This document shows positions 47,731-57,267 of a stretch of DNA of 64,000 nucleotides, in pieces. Each line of letters starts with the position of its first letter. Position 1 is the stretch's first letter. Source of the stretch: Dromaius novaehollandiae (lineage: Eukaryota; Chordata; Aves; Casuariiformes; Dromaiidae). The translations under genes were made by a program, and so were the position numbers. Location of the stretch: contig NW_026991471.1 of assembly GCF_036370855.1 (NCBI RefSeq), positions 1-64,000 of the forward strand, given 5' to 3'. The notes below the pieces were generated by a model, which saw only the letters and a program-made list of their open reading frames with translations, was not told where the DNA came from and did not search any database.

Positions 47731-50369
47731 TGGCTCGCCATGCTCCGACTCCACCCCACCGGCTGAGCCCGCAGCGCTCTCTGCGCACCGCTGTGCCCAA
47801 AGTCCGCTCGTGGGCCTGCTCACCCGTTTCCCTACGGCTCCGGGGTGTCTGTGGGAGCGAGGGTGCACACACGGGCCCAGGCCGGGGAGGAACCTCGCGT
47901 TCAGTCACAGCATTTTACCATTCCTCGTGCATTAGCCCCTCTCAGATGCTCAACACCAAACGCCCTCAGCCCGTAACAACTTCAGTACCCGCGGCACCTA
48001 GTTTTTCCACGCTCTCAAATCTTCCTTGCTCTTTCCCGTCTTGTTTGAAAACCCTCCCAGACCCCTTCTGTACTTACATGCTTCCTCAAAACAGCATCAC
48101 CAAAGTCAACAAAAAGGGCCGAGCTGCATCCCTTCGAGTTGCTGGCCCTCAGAACAGCATCCTGCAAGTGAATCAAGCCACCAAGGTCACTGGGAGATTC
48201 TCCTTTTAGAGCTTTCTTCCCCCAAAGCTTTAATGATGGCTCCCTAACCTGGGCAAATGCAGAGCCTCCCTTAAGCACTGCGGCAGTTTTTACTCTGGCA
48301 TCCCAAGTTGCTGCTAGGCAGCGAAGCAAGGCAAAGACGGGTGCGGTCACAGCTGACCCATCTAGCCACGAAAATTCTTATTTTAGGCGTCACTGGTCAT
48401 TCCAGGTAAACAGACCAAAACAGAGCTCCAAACAGACAGGCGAGGCTTCGCACAGACCTCGTGGCCCAGCTAGCAACAGTAAGACTCTGTCTTACTGAAG
48501 ACTCTGGGCTACCAGTCGCTATCCCCCCCTCCTTTGCCGGTCCATGCATCGCGGCTTATTACCCGCGAGTCCGGTAAGGACGCTGCCGACCTTCCTGTGG
48601 CCGAAGCCTCCTCGTCGGGACCGGGCGGAGAACCTTTCTGCTGGCATTTGAATTCTCCTGGAAGCTCTCGACGCGTGATAACTTACAAAGGTCCGAGAGC
48701 GGTGGTAGCCTGTAGTTCTTCACGGCAGCACACAGTCGTTCCCCGAGGTCCTGAACGCCTACGATTAACACAGTTTATCAAAACAAAAATACTACTGCTA
48801 CAGGGTGTAAAGGCAAGCTAAAATTTCCGCAGCCAAAGAAAACCCCTTCGCGTCTGACACAACGAGCCACACGCACCAGCGCCTATAGCTCGAGGCTAGC
48901 AACCCCTCCTGGGCGACGTTCTTCTGGCAGGCTGCGGATCTGAACTCCTCCATCTCGCCTAAGAGTCTCCGCTGGGACACAGCAACTTTGCCAGCCAGGG
49001 CTCGTTGACGGAGGCGTAGTAAAATCCATCAGGGAGGGAGCAAAGCAAAAAAAAAAAAAAAACAAACCAAGAAGAAAAAGAAAAAAAGAAAAAGATCAAA
49101 GCTCTGCAGAAAATCATAAGAATCCAAAGTTGTTTATAAGCACAAAAGTGGATCCAATATACACACTCAAGCAAGGTAAACAAGAATACGCAAGCCACAA
49201 GTACCGCTTCCCCTAACCCCTGTTCTGAGAGCTATGAAGACAGTCGGGCTTGCCGCGAAAGGGAAGTCAGACTAAGTAGCCGCTAGAGATCAACCTCTCG
49301 GAAACCTCCTGCGTCCGCGTTTTTGGCGCAACCGTGCTCTGCCCCTCAGTCAATTCAGACGCGCACAAGAAGAGCCGCTGCTTGTAACACTTGCACAGCA
49401 ACTGCCCCCCTGCCCCCGCTCGTTAAGATCAGCGCCCACTGCGCCACTCGGATAGATGATACTCCGCTGTCTCTTCATTTCCCTGACGTGATTACTTTAG
49501 AGAGAACTGAATAGATTGGATGGCCCCTGCGCGATCAAAGCTAAAAGTCTCAAAGACGGTTACAGCCCACATCGCTGCTGAACAGTCTTTCTCACAGCCA
49601 GAGACTTTTTGTTCCACCCCCAAAGGGGACGTAAAGGTGAGGCGACCGGCACCCGCTTTCCTTTACTGCCGTTTTCTAGTGGTGCTGCTCCCACGCAGTC
49701 AGCAGATGTGGAAAGCATTACCGAAAAAGGCTTTCCTTGTCCTGGGAATTTGAGGGCAGGAGGTTTTATAGCCACTTCTTCCAGTTCAGTGAAAGCAGAG
49801 TCACGTTCCTCATCCCAGCTCCCTTTCCGACTCCCTCCCAGTACTTTCCACCGTGGTCTGCTGACACCGGCAAAGCCACCTTAATGCTGCTGGAGGAAAC
49901 TAAATCCTCCTACAATTGCTCTAAGCGGGAACTGGTGAGAAGGAGCCTTAATTCCATGAGGCTTCAACCTATCTACTGTCATCCCGTCTCCCCAAATACC
50001 ATTGCCAGGTAACTAACCCGGGGCTTGCGCTGATTGAGCCTTCCTGAAATCGATCTCTCAGTTTTACACTTCAGACCCTTCTCTCGCTCCCTTCCTCTTC
50101 AGTAGCTCTGGTCACTTGACCACCACTCCCCCAAGATAATAATTTGCTGTCTCGCAGCTCGTGAAGCATGACGCTTCACAGGCACGTAAAGTCACACACA
50201 TGGAGACACATGTACGCACAGCACTTCTCATAATGCATACAGACCTTCCGTTATACGCTGGCGATCTATTATTCGGATCGCTATTAATGGCGCTCCTTCC
50301 TTGCCAGGAGGAACGGGCTTTCCCTTTTTCTGGCAGAGGAAGACAGCTTTCACTTGGCTCCCTTGGATT
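47731..50369. other. Single-copy region, no gene recognised
   Basis: GC-moderate sequence. It contains an A-rich run at 49,047-49,062 followed by an A/G-rich stretch to about 49,095. CpGs are moderately frequent at 47,730-47,900 and 48,530-48,700. Several open frames of 60-110 codons exist, none with a recognisable domain or a consistent splice pattern. I cannot assign repeats or RNA genes here. Confidence 0.5.
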
Positions 50370-50620
50370 CTATTACTTCAGCTTGCTCACGTTTTTTACT
50401 CTCTTCAACCTCAGCCGTGGCAATTAATCTAAGAGAGCATTCGTTCTGTCTTTCCCTTTCCACGTACGCGCGTGCAGTAACAACGCAAAATACAAACAGC
50501 CAAAGCAAAGCTAAGGCAGATACAGGGAACAGCAGCCACAGGGCAGGAACGGGTTACTCAGTCCTCAGCGCTGCCTCGGGGAGGCCGAAATAACTGCTAA
50601 CGGTCATTAGCGATACTTAC

Positions 50621-50787
50621 CCTAGTTACCCGTGCCAGAACGCCTCCTCCTGTAGCAGTTCCTGGTGATATCAAGGGGCCGCTGCATTCTGGCTTCCTTG
50701 TTTCATCCCGTCCCTTCGGTATTAACCGCAAGCAAACGCTCGTCCGTCTCTTCTCCTCGTCAGCATTTGCTGTCCTTGGTTCCATCT
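50621..50787 (-). other. Exon-like segment conserved in all 933-bp units
   Basis: On the minus strand, CTTCCTTACAG precedes the segment (acceptor-like) and GTAAGTATC follows it (an excellent donor match), leaving a 167-bp putative exon. The overlapping 82-codon frame starts with Met-His-Lys-Pro upstream and stays open through the donor. It is intact in all seven units: 50597, 51531, 52464, 59522, 60436, 61365 and 62299 are the left ends, the fifth with an in-frame 3-bp deletion. Most differences between units are amino-acid changing, so selection on a protein is not shown. It could be an exon of a repeat-derived transcript or coincidence. Confidence 0.35.
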
Positions 50788-51038
50788 CTGTAAGGAAGCG
50801 ATAAACTCGCGTTTTACTTCCAGTGAAACGCTTAGGTTTATGCATGATCTTTTTCTCTTTACCCTGTTTTCTTTTTCCCCCTTTTTTTTCTTTTTTTCCT
50901 TCTTCTTTTCCTTAAGGGAAAGGTCTTAATACGGCACTTTGCACCATACGTTGCAGGGTAAACGGTCTGGAAACGTTACACACAGCAATTAGGGCTAGGT
51001 TATTAGGCAGGCGGGCACGTCGCCTAATACCTTCCTAA

Positions 51039-51047
51039 CGCCATCTT
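51039..51047 (-). promoter_or_regulatory. YY1-like motif in the 933-bp unit
   Basis: CGCCATCTT on the plus strand is AAGATGGCG on the minus strand, the core of the YY1 consensus. It occurs once per unit (also near 51,972, 52,906, 59,965, 60,876, 61,807 and 62,740), so the arrays present regularly spaced YY1-like sites. Binding is not demonstrable from sequence. Confidence 0.45.
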
Positions 51048-51517
51048 CCACGAAACCTTATTTTTATTCCGCTTCAGTGTTATTGTTACTGTTCGCAAAC
51101 CCTCGTATGCATGCGCTTAACCCACAACTCTCTCGGTCTTTAACTACGTGGAGGAACGACAGCCCTCGATTTGCCTGTCTCCCTTTCAGACCTATTACCT
51201 TTTTGAGACTGCTCCTAGCTTCCTCTTACTCTTGCATGCTGGCCTCACAGGCGACGACCAAAACGAACAACTGCATCGCTAGGTCTAGCCCCCTCTCTTC
51301 AAGATGTGCCCCTTCGGGGCTTACGTTTCTTGGTCTCTTCAACTTCAGCCGTGGCAATTAATCTAAAAAAGTAAGTATGACATCTATTCCTTTCCGTAGC
51401 TGCGTGTACGATAACAAAACAAAAGAGAAACAGCCAAAGCAAAGCTAAGGCAGATACAGGGAACAGCAGCCACAGGGCAGGAACGGGTTACTCAGTCCTC
51501 AGCGCTGCCTCGGGGAG

Positions 51518-52450
51518 GCCGAAATAACTGCTAACAGTCATTAGCGATACTTACCCTAGTTACCCGTGCCAGAACGCCTCCTCCTGTAGCAGTTCCTGGT
51601 GATATCGAGGGGCCGCTGCATTCTGGCTTCCTTGTTTCATCCCGTCCCTTCGGTATTAACCGCAAGCAAACGCTCGTCCGTCTCTTCTCCTCGTCAGCAT
51701 TTGCTGTCCTTGGTTCCATCTCTGTAAGGAAGCGATAAACTCGCGTTTTACTTCCAGTGAAACGCTTAGGTTTATGCATGATCTTTTTCTCTTTACCCTG
51801 TTTTCTTTTTCCCCCTTTTTTTCTTTTTTTCCTTCTTCTTTTCCTTAAGGGAAAGGTCTTAATACGGCACTTTGCACCATACGTTGCAGGGTAAACGGTC
51901 TGGAAACGTTACACACAGCAATTAGGGCTAGGTTATTAGGCAGGCGGGCACGTCGCCTAATACCTTCCTAACGCCATCTTCCACGAAACCTTATTTTTAT
52001 TCCGCTTCAGTGTTATTGTTACTGTTCGCAAACCCTCGTATGCATGCGCTTAACCCACAACTCTCTCGGTCTTTAACTACGTGGAGGAACGACAGCCCTC
52101 GATTTGCCTGTCTCCCTTTCAGACCTATTACCTTTTTGAGACTGCTCCTAGCTTCCTCTTACTCTTGCACGCTGGCCTCACAGGCGACGACCAAAACGAA
52201 CAACTGGATCGCTAGGTCTAGCCCCCTCTCTTCAAGATGTGCCCCTTCGGGGCTTACGTTTCTTGGTCTCTTCAACTTCAGCCGTGGCAATTAATCTAAA
52301 AAAGTAAGTATGACATCTATTCCTTTCCGTAGCTGCGCGTACGATAACAAAACAAAAGAGAAACAGCCAAAGCAAAGCTAAGGCAGATACAGGGAACAGC
52401 AGCCACAGGGCAGGAACGGGTTACTCAGTCCTCAGCGCTGCCTCGGGGAG
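51518..52450 (+). repeat. 933-bp unit, array 1 copy 2
   Basis: Same layout as copy 1. The minus-strand 82-codon frame (51531-51779) is intact with a Leu-to-Ser change. The pyrimidine tract is one or two bases shorter. The YY1-like motif lies near 51,972. Confidence 0.9.
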
Positions 52451-53134
52451 GCCGAAATAACTGCTAACGGTCATCAGCGATACTTACCCTAGTTACCCGT
52501 GCCAGAACGCCTCCTCCTGTAGCAGTTCCTGGTGATATCAAGGGGCCGCTGCATTCTGGCTTCCTTGTTTCATCCCGTCCCTTCGGTATTAACCACAAGC
52601 AAACGCTCGTCCGTCTCTTCTCCTCGTCAGCATTTGCTGTCCTTGGTTCCATCTCTGTAAGGAAGCGATAAACTCGCGTTTTACTTCCAGTGAAACGCTT
52701 AGGTTTATGCATGATCTTTTTCTCTTTACCCTGTTTTCTTTTTCCCCCTTTTTTTTCTTTTTTTCCTTCTTCTTTTCCTTAAGGGAAAGGTCTTAATACG
52801 GCACTTTGCACCATACGTTGCAGGGTAAACAGTCTGGAAACGTTACACACAGCAATTAGGGCTAGGTTATTAGGCAGGCGGGCACGTCGCCTAATACCTT
52901 CCTAACGCCATCTTCCACGAAACCTTATTTTTATTCCGCTTCAGTGTTATTGTTACTGTTCGCAAACCCTCGTATGCATGCGCTTAACCCACAACTCTCT
53001 CGGTCTTTAACTACGTGGAGGAACGACAGCCCTCGATTTGCGTGTCTCCCTTTCAAACCTATTACCTTTTTGAGACTGCTCCTAGCTTCCTCTTACTCTT
53101 GCATGCTGGCCTCACAGGCGACGACCAAAATGAA
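52451..53134 (+). repeat. 933-bp unit, array 1 copy 3, truncated
   Basis: About 684 bp. The minus-strand frame (52464-52712) is intact with an Arg-to-Trp change. Similarity to the other units ends shortly after GGCGACGACCAAAA, where the sequence changes to ATGAACCACCGGATCC and enters block B. The equivalent junction in array 2 is at about 62,968. Confidence 0.88.
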
Positions 53135-53274
53135 CCACCGGATCCCCAGGTCTTGCTGCTTCTCTTCGAGATGTCCCCCTTCGGTGGGCTACCTTGCCAA
53201 ACAAACCAAAAAGACTGCCGAGGCCGCGAGGGTACCAGATTTTCAGACCGCTTCTCCGAGGCTTTCGGGGTGAC

Positions 53275-53282
53275 TGACGTCA
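53275..53282. promoter_or_regulatory. Palindromic CRE (TGACGTCA)
   Basis: A perfect TGACGTCA octamer, the full CREB/ATF site, with its CpG intact. It is also present in the second copy of block B at 63,109-63,116. It lies about 1 kb upstream of the CpG island and may belong to its promoter region. Confidence 0.6.
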
Positions 53283-53785
53283 CCGCTTCGCTTCACGTTA
53301 CTCACAGCTACCTTCGTCTATTACTTAGGGCTAAACCTGTTTCTGTTTGCAGAGGGGCTTGTTGCTTGTTTAAACTTGACATATAGTCCATAACCTGCTC
53401 TGCATGCTCCCTAGTCCCTTCTGCTTTTGCAACACTTGTGGTAATTCAAGGCGGTAATTAAGAGTCCCCATTGTCCCATAGGCTGGAGCGAGACATTGCT
53501 GCTGCTCTGAGGAGGTGCCTAAAAGCCACGCTGTTTTCGCTAGCATCACTGGGGCTTCCCAGAGCCCATCGGTGTTCTCTTTTGCTCTTCCCGAGCCTTT
53601 TAGGTTTTTTAGGCTATTCCTTAGCCCTCCATTTTAGGGCAATGTTCTCCTTAAGCACTGCGCACAGCACGATTATCCCAGATCAGCCACATCGTGCACA
53701 CACAGAGGCTTCTGAGAGGCGGCTCAGAAGAAAAGAGAGAGAAGTCTCTTTGTCATCCGCACATTCACCCGTCAACACTCTTCAC

Positions 53786-53807
53786 CAGGAAGTGCTGTAA
53801 CTTCCTG
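53786..53807. promoter_or_regulatory. Inverted ETS site pair
   Basis: CAGGAAGT and ACTTCCTG form a perfect 8-bp inverted repeat around the 6-bp spacer GCTGTA. Each arm holds a GGAA ETS core. Closely spaced inverted GGAA sites can bind ETS dimers. The pair is preserved in the second block B at 63,620-63,641. Confidence 0.55.
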
Positions 53808-54701
53808 TTTCTCTAAAGCGGGACTGAGTCGAGGCGGAGACGCACATCGCACCCCATCTTTGTTAGAACGCCTCACTGCTGCGGGGACTGGGTCTGGCAG
53901 CAGTTTGAGGAATGTTTGGGGCCTTGCACAGAGTGCAGGGGAAGGTCTGGAGTCAGTGACAACATTGCGGCAGGGCTCGGAGGCGTTTTGGGGCCTGTGG
54001 GGGTGTTGGGGCAGGATTTGTGGGTGGTTTAATGGCTCTGGGGGGGCTGGTTGCAGGAAGGGTGGGACTCTGCGGGGCCCTCAGGGCAGGGGTGCCATCC
54101 CAGATGCGTAGTGAGCACATAGGGGTGCCCTACGTGGCTCTCAGCTCGGCGGGAGCAGCCACCGGTCTCCCACCCCACCAGACAGGGGAGCGGGGCGGGG
54201 GGGGGGGGGGGAGAGGAGGTGGAGGGATCTATGAGCTCGCAGAGAACGCCAGAGGAGGCAGCAGGGAACTCCCCAAGGACCCCGCGTCCCAGACGGGAGG
54301 AGGCATCAGGCTGCCGTGCCGCTGCTAGAGACATCCAGACCCCCGCGCAGGCACCCCACACACACTCCTCCAGGCTGCGTCCGCAGGGGCGAGCGCACGC
54401 CCCGGCCCGCGCTGGGGAGGAACCGGGGCCCTACAGGCGACACACGCAAAAGGGAGAGTCAGAGCCGCGCTCCGGCAGACCCGGCGCGGCGCGGCGCGGC
54501 GCGGACCCCGGCCCGACTCCCCCCCCCGCCCCGCCGCCTCCACGCAGCGACGGCCCCGGCTGGCAGGACACAGCCCGACACCCGCGGCCACCCGAAGGCA
54601 CACGCTCGCCTCACCTCGCCTCACCGCGGCCCCCACATGCTCGACTCCAGCCCGCCTCTGCCCTCGCCCGCCGCCGTCCAGCCAAAACACCCGCCCTGCT
54701 C

Positions 54702-54713
54702 GCCGCCATCTTG
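54702..54713 (-). promoter_or_regulatory. YY1 consensus in the CpG island
   Basis: GCCGCCATCTTG is the reverse complement of the canonical CAAGATGGCGGC YY1 motif. In vertebrate CpG-island promoters this motif commonly lies just downstream of the transcription start and is strand-biased. That would suggest a start nearby, with the 39-bp minisatellite immediately to the right. Confidence 0.65.
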
Positions 54714-54714
54714 C

Positions 54715-54975
54715 CCGCCGCCGCACCGCGCGTGCGCCGGCCGCCCAGGGCTCGCGCCGCCGCACCGCGCGTGCGCCGGCCGCCCAGGGCTCGCGCCGCC
54801 GCACCGCGCGTGCGCCGGCCGCCCAGGGCTCGCGCCGCCGCACCGCGCGTGCGCCGGCCGCCCAGGGCTCGCGCCGCCGCACCGCGCGTGCGCCGGCCGC
54901 CCAGGGCTCGCGCCGCCGCACCGCGCGTGCGCCGGCCGCCCAGGGCTCGCGCCGCCGCACCGCGCGTGCGCGGCC
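54715..54975 (+). repeat. 39-bp GC-rich minisatellite with one NRF1 site per unit
   Basis: Six full units and a seventh partial one, virtually identical, at a 39-bp period. Each contains CGCGCGTGCGC, a perfect match to the NRF1 consensus YGCGCRTGCGC, starting at 54727, 54766, 54805, 54844, 54883, 54922 and 54961. The remainder of the unit is CGGCCGCCCAGGGCTCGCG. The 39-bp length keeps every frame open and accounts for the long spurious reading frames. Confidence 0.95.
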
Positions 54976-54988
54976 CAGGACCGCGAGA

Positions 54989-55078
54989 GAGGGGCGGGGG
55001 GAGCGCGAGGGGCGGGGGGAGCGCGAGGGGCGGGGGGAGCGCGAGGGGCGGGGGGAGCGCGAGGGGCGGGGGGAGCGG
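54989..55078 (+). repeat. 18-bp GC-box minisatellite
   Basis: Five tandem units of GAGGGGCGGGGGGAGCGC (starts 54989, 55007, 55025, 55043, 55061; the last differs at its final base). Each contains GGGGCGGGG, a consensus Sp1/KLF GC box. The runs of G also make G-quadruplex formation plausible on the plus strand. Confidence 0.93.
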
Positions 55079-55533
55079 AGCGCGAGGCAGCCCAGACCCG
55101 CAATGGCCCCACCCTCGCGTGGTCGCAGCGCCGCGCTGCAGCCGGCCGGCTCCCGCGCGCCAACCGCAGCCCGCCGCGCCACCCCGGCGCTCAGGCCGAG
55201 CAGCGAGCGCCCCGAGGCTGCTCTGCCCGCGCCCGAGAGAGCGGCGGGCATCAGCGAGCAGGCGCTGGGGCTGCCCCGGGGAGAGAGCGCCGCGGAGCAG
55301 CTCCGAGACGGCACTGCCCGTCCCCGCGCCCCCAGGAAGCACCGAGAAGGAAAAGCCCTCTCGGGAAAAGCGCTCCCGGTCCGTGAGCACCGGGCAGGGG
55401 GCACGAGCGCGGCCCCTGCGCTTACCCGTCCCCGAGAGAGCGCAGAGTAGCGGCCAACACGGCGACCGGCAGCGCGCACGTGTGCGCCGGCTGCCCGCAA
55501 CGGTCTCCGTACGCAGCGGTGGCCGCCGGCGGC

Positions 55534-55566
55534 TGCAGTGCTGCCTTGTCGACACGCGAGGGCAGC
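55534..55566 (+). promoter_or_regulatory. CTCF-type composite site 1
   Basis: A 33-bp match to the long CTCF pattern: an upstream TGCAGTGCT element followed, after the known spacing, by the core ACACGCGAGGGCAGC. The core agrees with the CTCF consensus at the GAGGGCAGC positions and tolerates two mismatches. Orientation is the same as site 2. It lies at the right edge of the CpG island. Confidence 0.6.
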
Positions 55567-55587
55567 CGTGAGCGCGCCGGAACGCAA

Positions 55588-55598
55588 TGCGCATGCGC
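55588..55598. promoter_or_regulatory. NRF1 palindrome
   Basis: TGCGCATGCGC is the perfect palindromic NRF1 site. It sits between the two CTCF-type composites and is an eighth NRF1 site in the island, outside the minisatellite. Confidence 0.65.
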
Positions 55599-55615
55599 GC
55601 CCCCCCCCTCCCGCG

Positions 55616-55648
55616 TGCAGTGCCGCCTTTCAGACACGCGAGGGCAGC
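55616..55648 (+). promoter_or_regulatory. CTCF-type composite site 2
   Basis: Again a 33-bp composite: upstream element TGCAGTGCC, then core ACACGCGAGGGCAGC. It starts 82 bp from site 1 in the same orientation. Beyond the motif the two sites share only patchy similarity, so the core may be constrained. Tandem same-strand CTCF sites are typical of insulators and loop anchors. Confidence 0.62.
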
Positions 55649-55700
55649 AAGGAGCAGGGCGCAGCGCTTTCCTGCCCCCCTTGCAAAATACTCGCTAGAC

Positions 55701-56362
55701 AAAAACGGCTTGGGCTCCTCCCGAACGCTTACCTGGCTTCATTACTACAGCTATTAGGAACCGAAGTGCATAGCCTTCTAGCAAAGGGAACGACCGTCTT
55801 TTCAAAACTTCCCGCGACTCCCCAGAATTGTCACTGCCTTGCATCAGCAGCCAGCTTCTTCCAACCCAGCCGCAAGAAACATTTTGCCTTCCCGGCAGAA
55901 CTTTCTGCTCCCCGGGGGGTCCAAAGGAAACCCGTCACTCACTACTGTCTGTCAAAACGTACCGGAAGCCCTCAAATACAGGACAAGACGCCTTCTCTAA
56001 GGAAGCTGACTACTAGGTCTGCTTCACGGCAGCTTCTCCCCAGTATCAGGGCCCACTCAATAAACAAAATAGGACGAGAAATGTCTTAATCTGCTCCAAG
56101 TGCTTTCGTATAAGAGAACAACATCAAAACGAGGTATTATTGCATTTAGCCTCCACTACACGTGCTACCCCAGCGCCACGGACTTGCTTTAAAGCATCAG
56201 TGACGTACGCGGTCTGGCAGTAATTAATATTCACAGAATGAATACGCACTCGATCGAGTACGGGTGTTCATAAAAAGCTTTGCCAGTGCGTCGCTAGGTA
56301 ACAAACCTAGACAAGCAGCTATTTGCCCTGATCCTTCGGCTTACATTTCTTCTGCCGGATGT
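55701..56362. other. Single-copy spacer, no feature recognised
   Basis: Ordinary composition between the CpG island and duplicon A'. A frame of 183 codons enters from the island on the plus strand (55,538-56,089) but has no recognisable domain and no clear coding signature. No repeat or RNA gene is seen. Confidence 0.5.
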
Positions 56363-56685
56363 AGTCAAACGTACCTGCATGCGGTGGCCTTGCGAGGCAG
56401 TGACACGGTGTCCGTGGGGTGGCTGTTCCAGGGTCTCTCGGGCTGTTCCAGGGTCCTCGGACAGCAACGGTGCTGGTCGACTTTCCCTTGCGCTGCACAG
56501 CAGGACAGCTCCGCACCGTGCCCTCCCAGCACCGCCACTCCTCCCAGCAGCTGCCTAACCGGCCCCAATCCTGAGCAAAGCTACGACCCCCAGGAGCCCG
56601 CAGCACCCCTCCTACTCTTCCCGCCCTCCCCATTTCCAAGAGGGACAGCCCCAGCCCCCGGGGACAACCCTGCGCCTGGTCACGC

Positions 56686-57267
56686 TGCTGTCCGAAAAGC
56701 GGATTCGTTGCCCGCTGTGCACTAAGCCAATAATGACACGCTCAGGAGAGACATTTGCTTATTTATTTCAGAGTTGTGCAAGCCTGGCTGCTCGGTGTTT
56801 TCCCCACAAATCAAGCGCAACTTCCCCCCCTCCCCCCCGCCCCGGCTTTCCAAGTAGCATTTATACAAGTTGCAAGGTTTGCAACTTTCCCTCTTACACC
56901 GGTTGGTTAGTGATTTACATACAATTCTAATATTGCTTACACACCATTTTAAAACTACGCATGCTCAGGGGAGGGGTCTTCACCCGGGCACAGGTCTTTC
57001 TGACCTATGGGCGTGATTTTCTTGTATTATAATGAGGACAGTTCAGTTCGGGGATACCTCGAATTCCTTTGCTAAATCGGCAACGTCTACATAGAAAACA
57101 AAACATTTTGATTTACTATTTCTTTAAGGCTTTAGCACTTCTAGCATGGCCTTGATTAAAGAATTATTTCCTCCCAGGAAATTGGGGGGGGGGGGGGTGT
57201 TCTCCTCATCTGCCTAGTTTAAACAGCAGGAACACTCTTTCTGAGCTTCCAAGGTTGTCTTGCAACA
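56686..57267 (-). mobile_element. Probable solo LTR of an endogenous retrovirus
   Basis: This 582-bp segment is absent from duplicon A, where GGTCAC runs straight into ACCAGAGATGG. On the minus strand it starts TGTTGCAAG and ends GGACAGCA, giving the TG...CA ends of an LTR. It has a TATAAAT box (plus 56,870-56,876) and an AATAAA signal (56,762-56,767) about 100 bp downstream, leaving a short U5. Layout and wording resemble avian ERV LTRs, from memory only. No internal viral genes are present. The target-site duplication is not clear, so the ends may be off by a few bases. A 14-G run lies at 57,184-57,197. Confidence 0.7.

Larger units (their letters stand above)
50584..51517 (+). repeat. 933-bp unit, array 1 copy 1
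   Basis: In order the unit holds an exon-like minus-strand segment (50621-50787), a pyrimidine tract (about 50,850-50,915), a CACTTTGCACCATACG segment, a GGGCTAGGTTATTAGG segment, a YY1-like CGCCATCTT (51039-51047), and a plus-strand AAAAAGTAAGTATG splice-donor-like site near 51,366. A minus-strand frame of 82 codons spans 50597-50845 and a plus-strand frame of 94 codons spans 51077-51361. Neither has a recognised domain. Confidence 0.9.
50370..53134 (+). repeat. 933-bp macrosatellite, array 1
   Basis: The landmark GCCGAAATAACTGCTAAC recurs at 50584, 51518 and 52451, giving units of 934 and 933 bp. A diverged partial unit precedes the first landmark (from about 50,370, CTTCAACCTCAGCCGTGGC). 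The third unit breaks off at about 53,134, where block B begins. Units are about 99% identical by eye. They contain a 70-nt pyrimidine tract, a CGCCATCTT YY1-like motif and a conserved minus-strand exon-like segment. The same macrosatellite returns at 59,477. Confidence 0.95.
53135..54167. repeat. Block B (near-identical to 62,969-64,000)
   Basis: About 1.03 kb repeated at an offset of about 9,833 bp with only a handful of differences by eye (for example CCTTCGTC/CCTTCCTC, GTTTGCAG/GTCTGCAG). It includes a CRE, an ETS palindrome, and a G-rich 3' part with GTGGGGGTGTTGGGGCAGG. It leads straight into the CpG island. Frames of 109 and 83 codons are open in both copies but show no domain. Confidence 0.9.
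54168..55700. promoter_or_regulatory. Strong CpG island, candidate promoter/insulator
   Basis: CpG density is the highest in the window from about 54,350 to 55,670. The island contains a YY1 motif, a 39-bp minisatellite with seven NRF1 sites, an 18-bp minisatellite with five GC boxes, an extra NRF1 palindrome and two CTCF-type composites. A 15-G run lies at 54,197-54,211. All three long overlapping frames here (about 450 codons plus; 420 and 363 minus) are low-complexity Arg/Pro/Ala-rich readings of stop-poor repeats. The island is probably the promoter of a transcript lying in one of the flanks. Direction is unresolved, and bidirectional use is plausible. Confidence 0.8.

Noticed and set aside
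46775-47759. Arg/Glu-rich and Ser/Pro/Leu-rich frames (193-309 codons)
   Set aside because: They are readings of the purine-rich minisatellite and its complement. Several frames are open on each strand, with no domain or start context to favour one.
49047-49062. Poly-A run as the tail of a retroposed element
   Set aside because: No upstream element body or target-site duplication could be recognised. The A-rich stretch continues as A/G-rich simple sequence.
52849-52900. Telomeric TTAGGG array in the 933-bp unit (CAATTAGGGCTAGGTTATTAGG)
   Set aside because: Only one exact TTAGGG hexamer per unit, with no tandem hexamers. It is insufficient to call an interstitial telomere.
54219-55571. 450-codon plus-strand frame in the CpG island, with overlapping 420- and 363-codon minus frames
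   Set aside because: Three frames are open at once because the sequence is stop-poor and its 39-bp and 18-bp repeats are multiples of three. The products are low-complexity Arg/Pro/Ala or Gly/Ser repeats with no domain.
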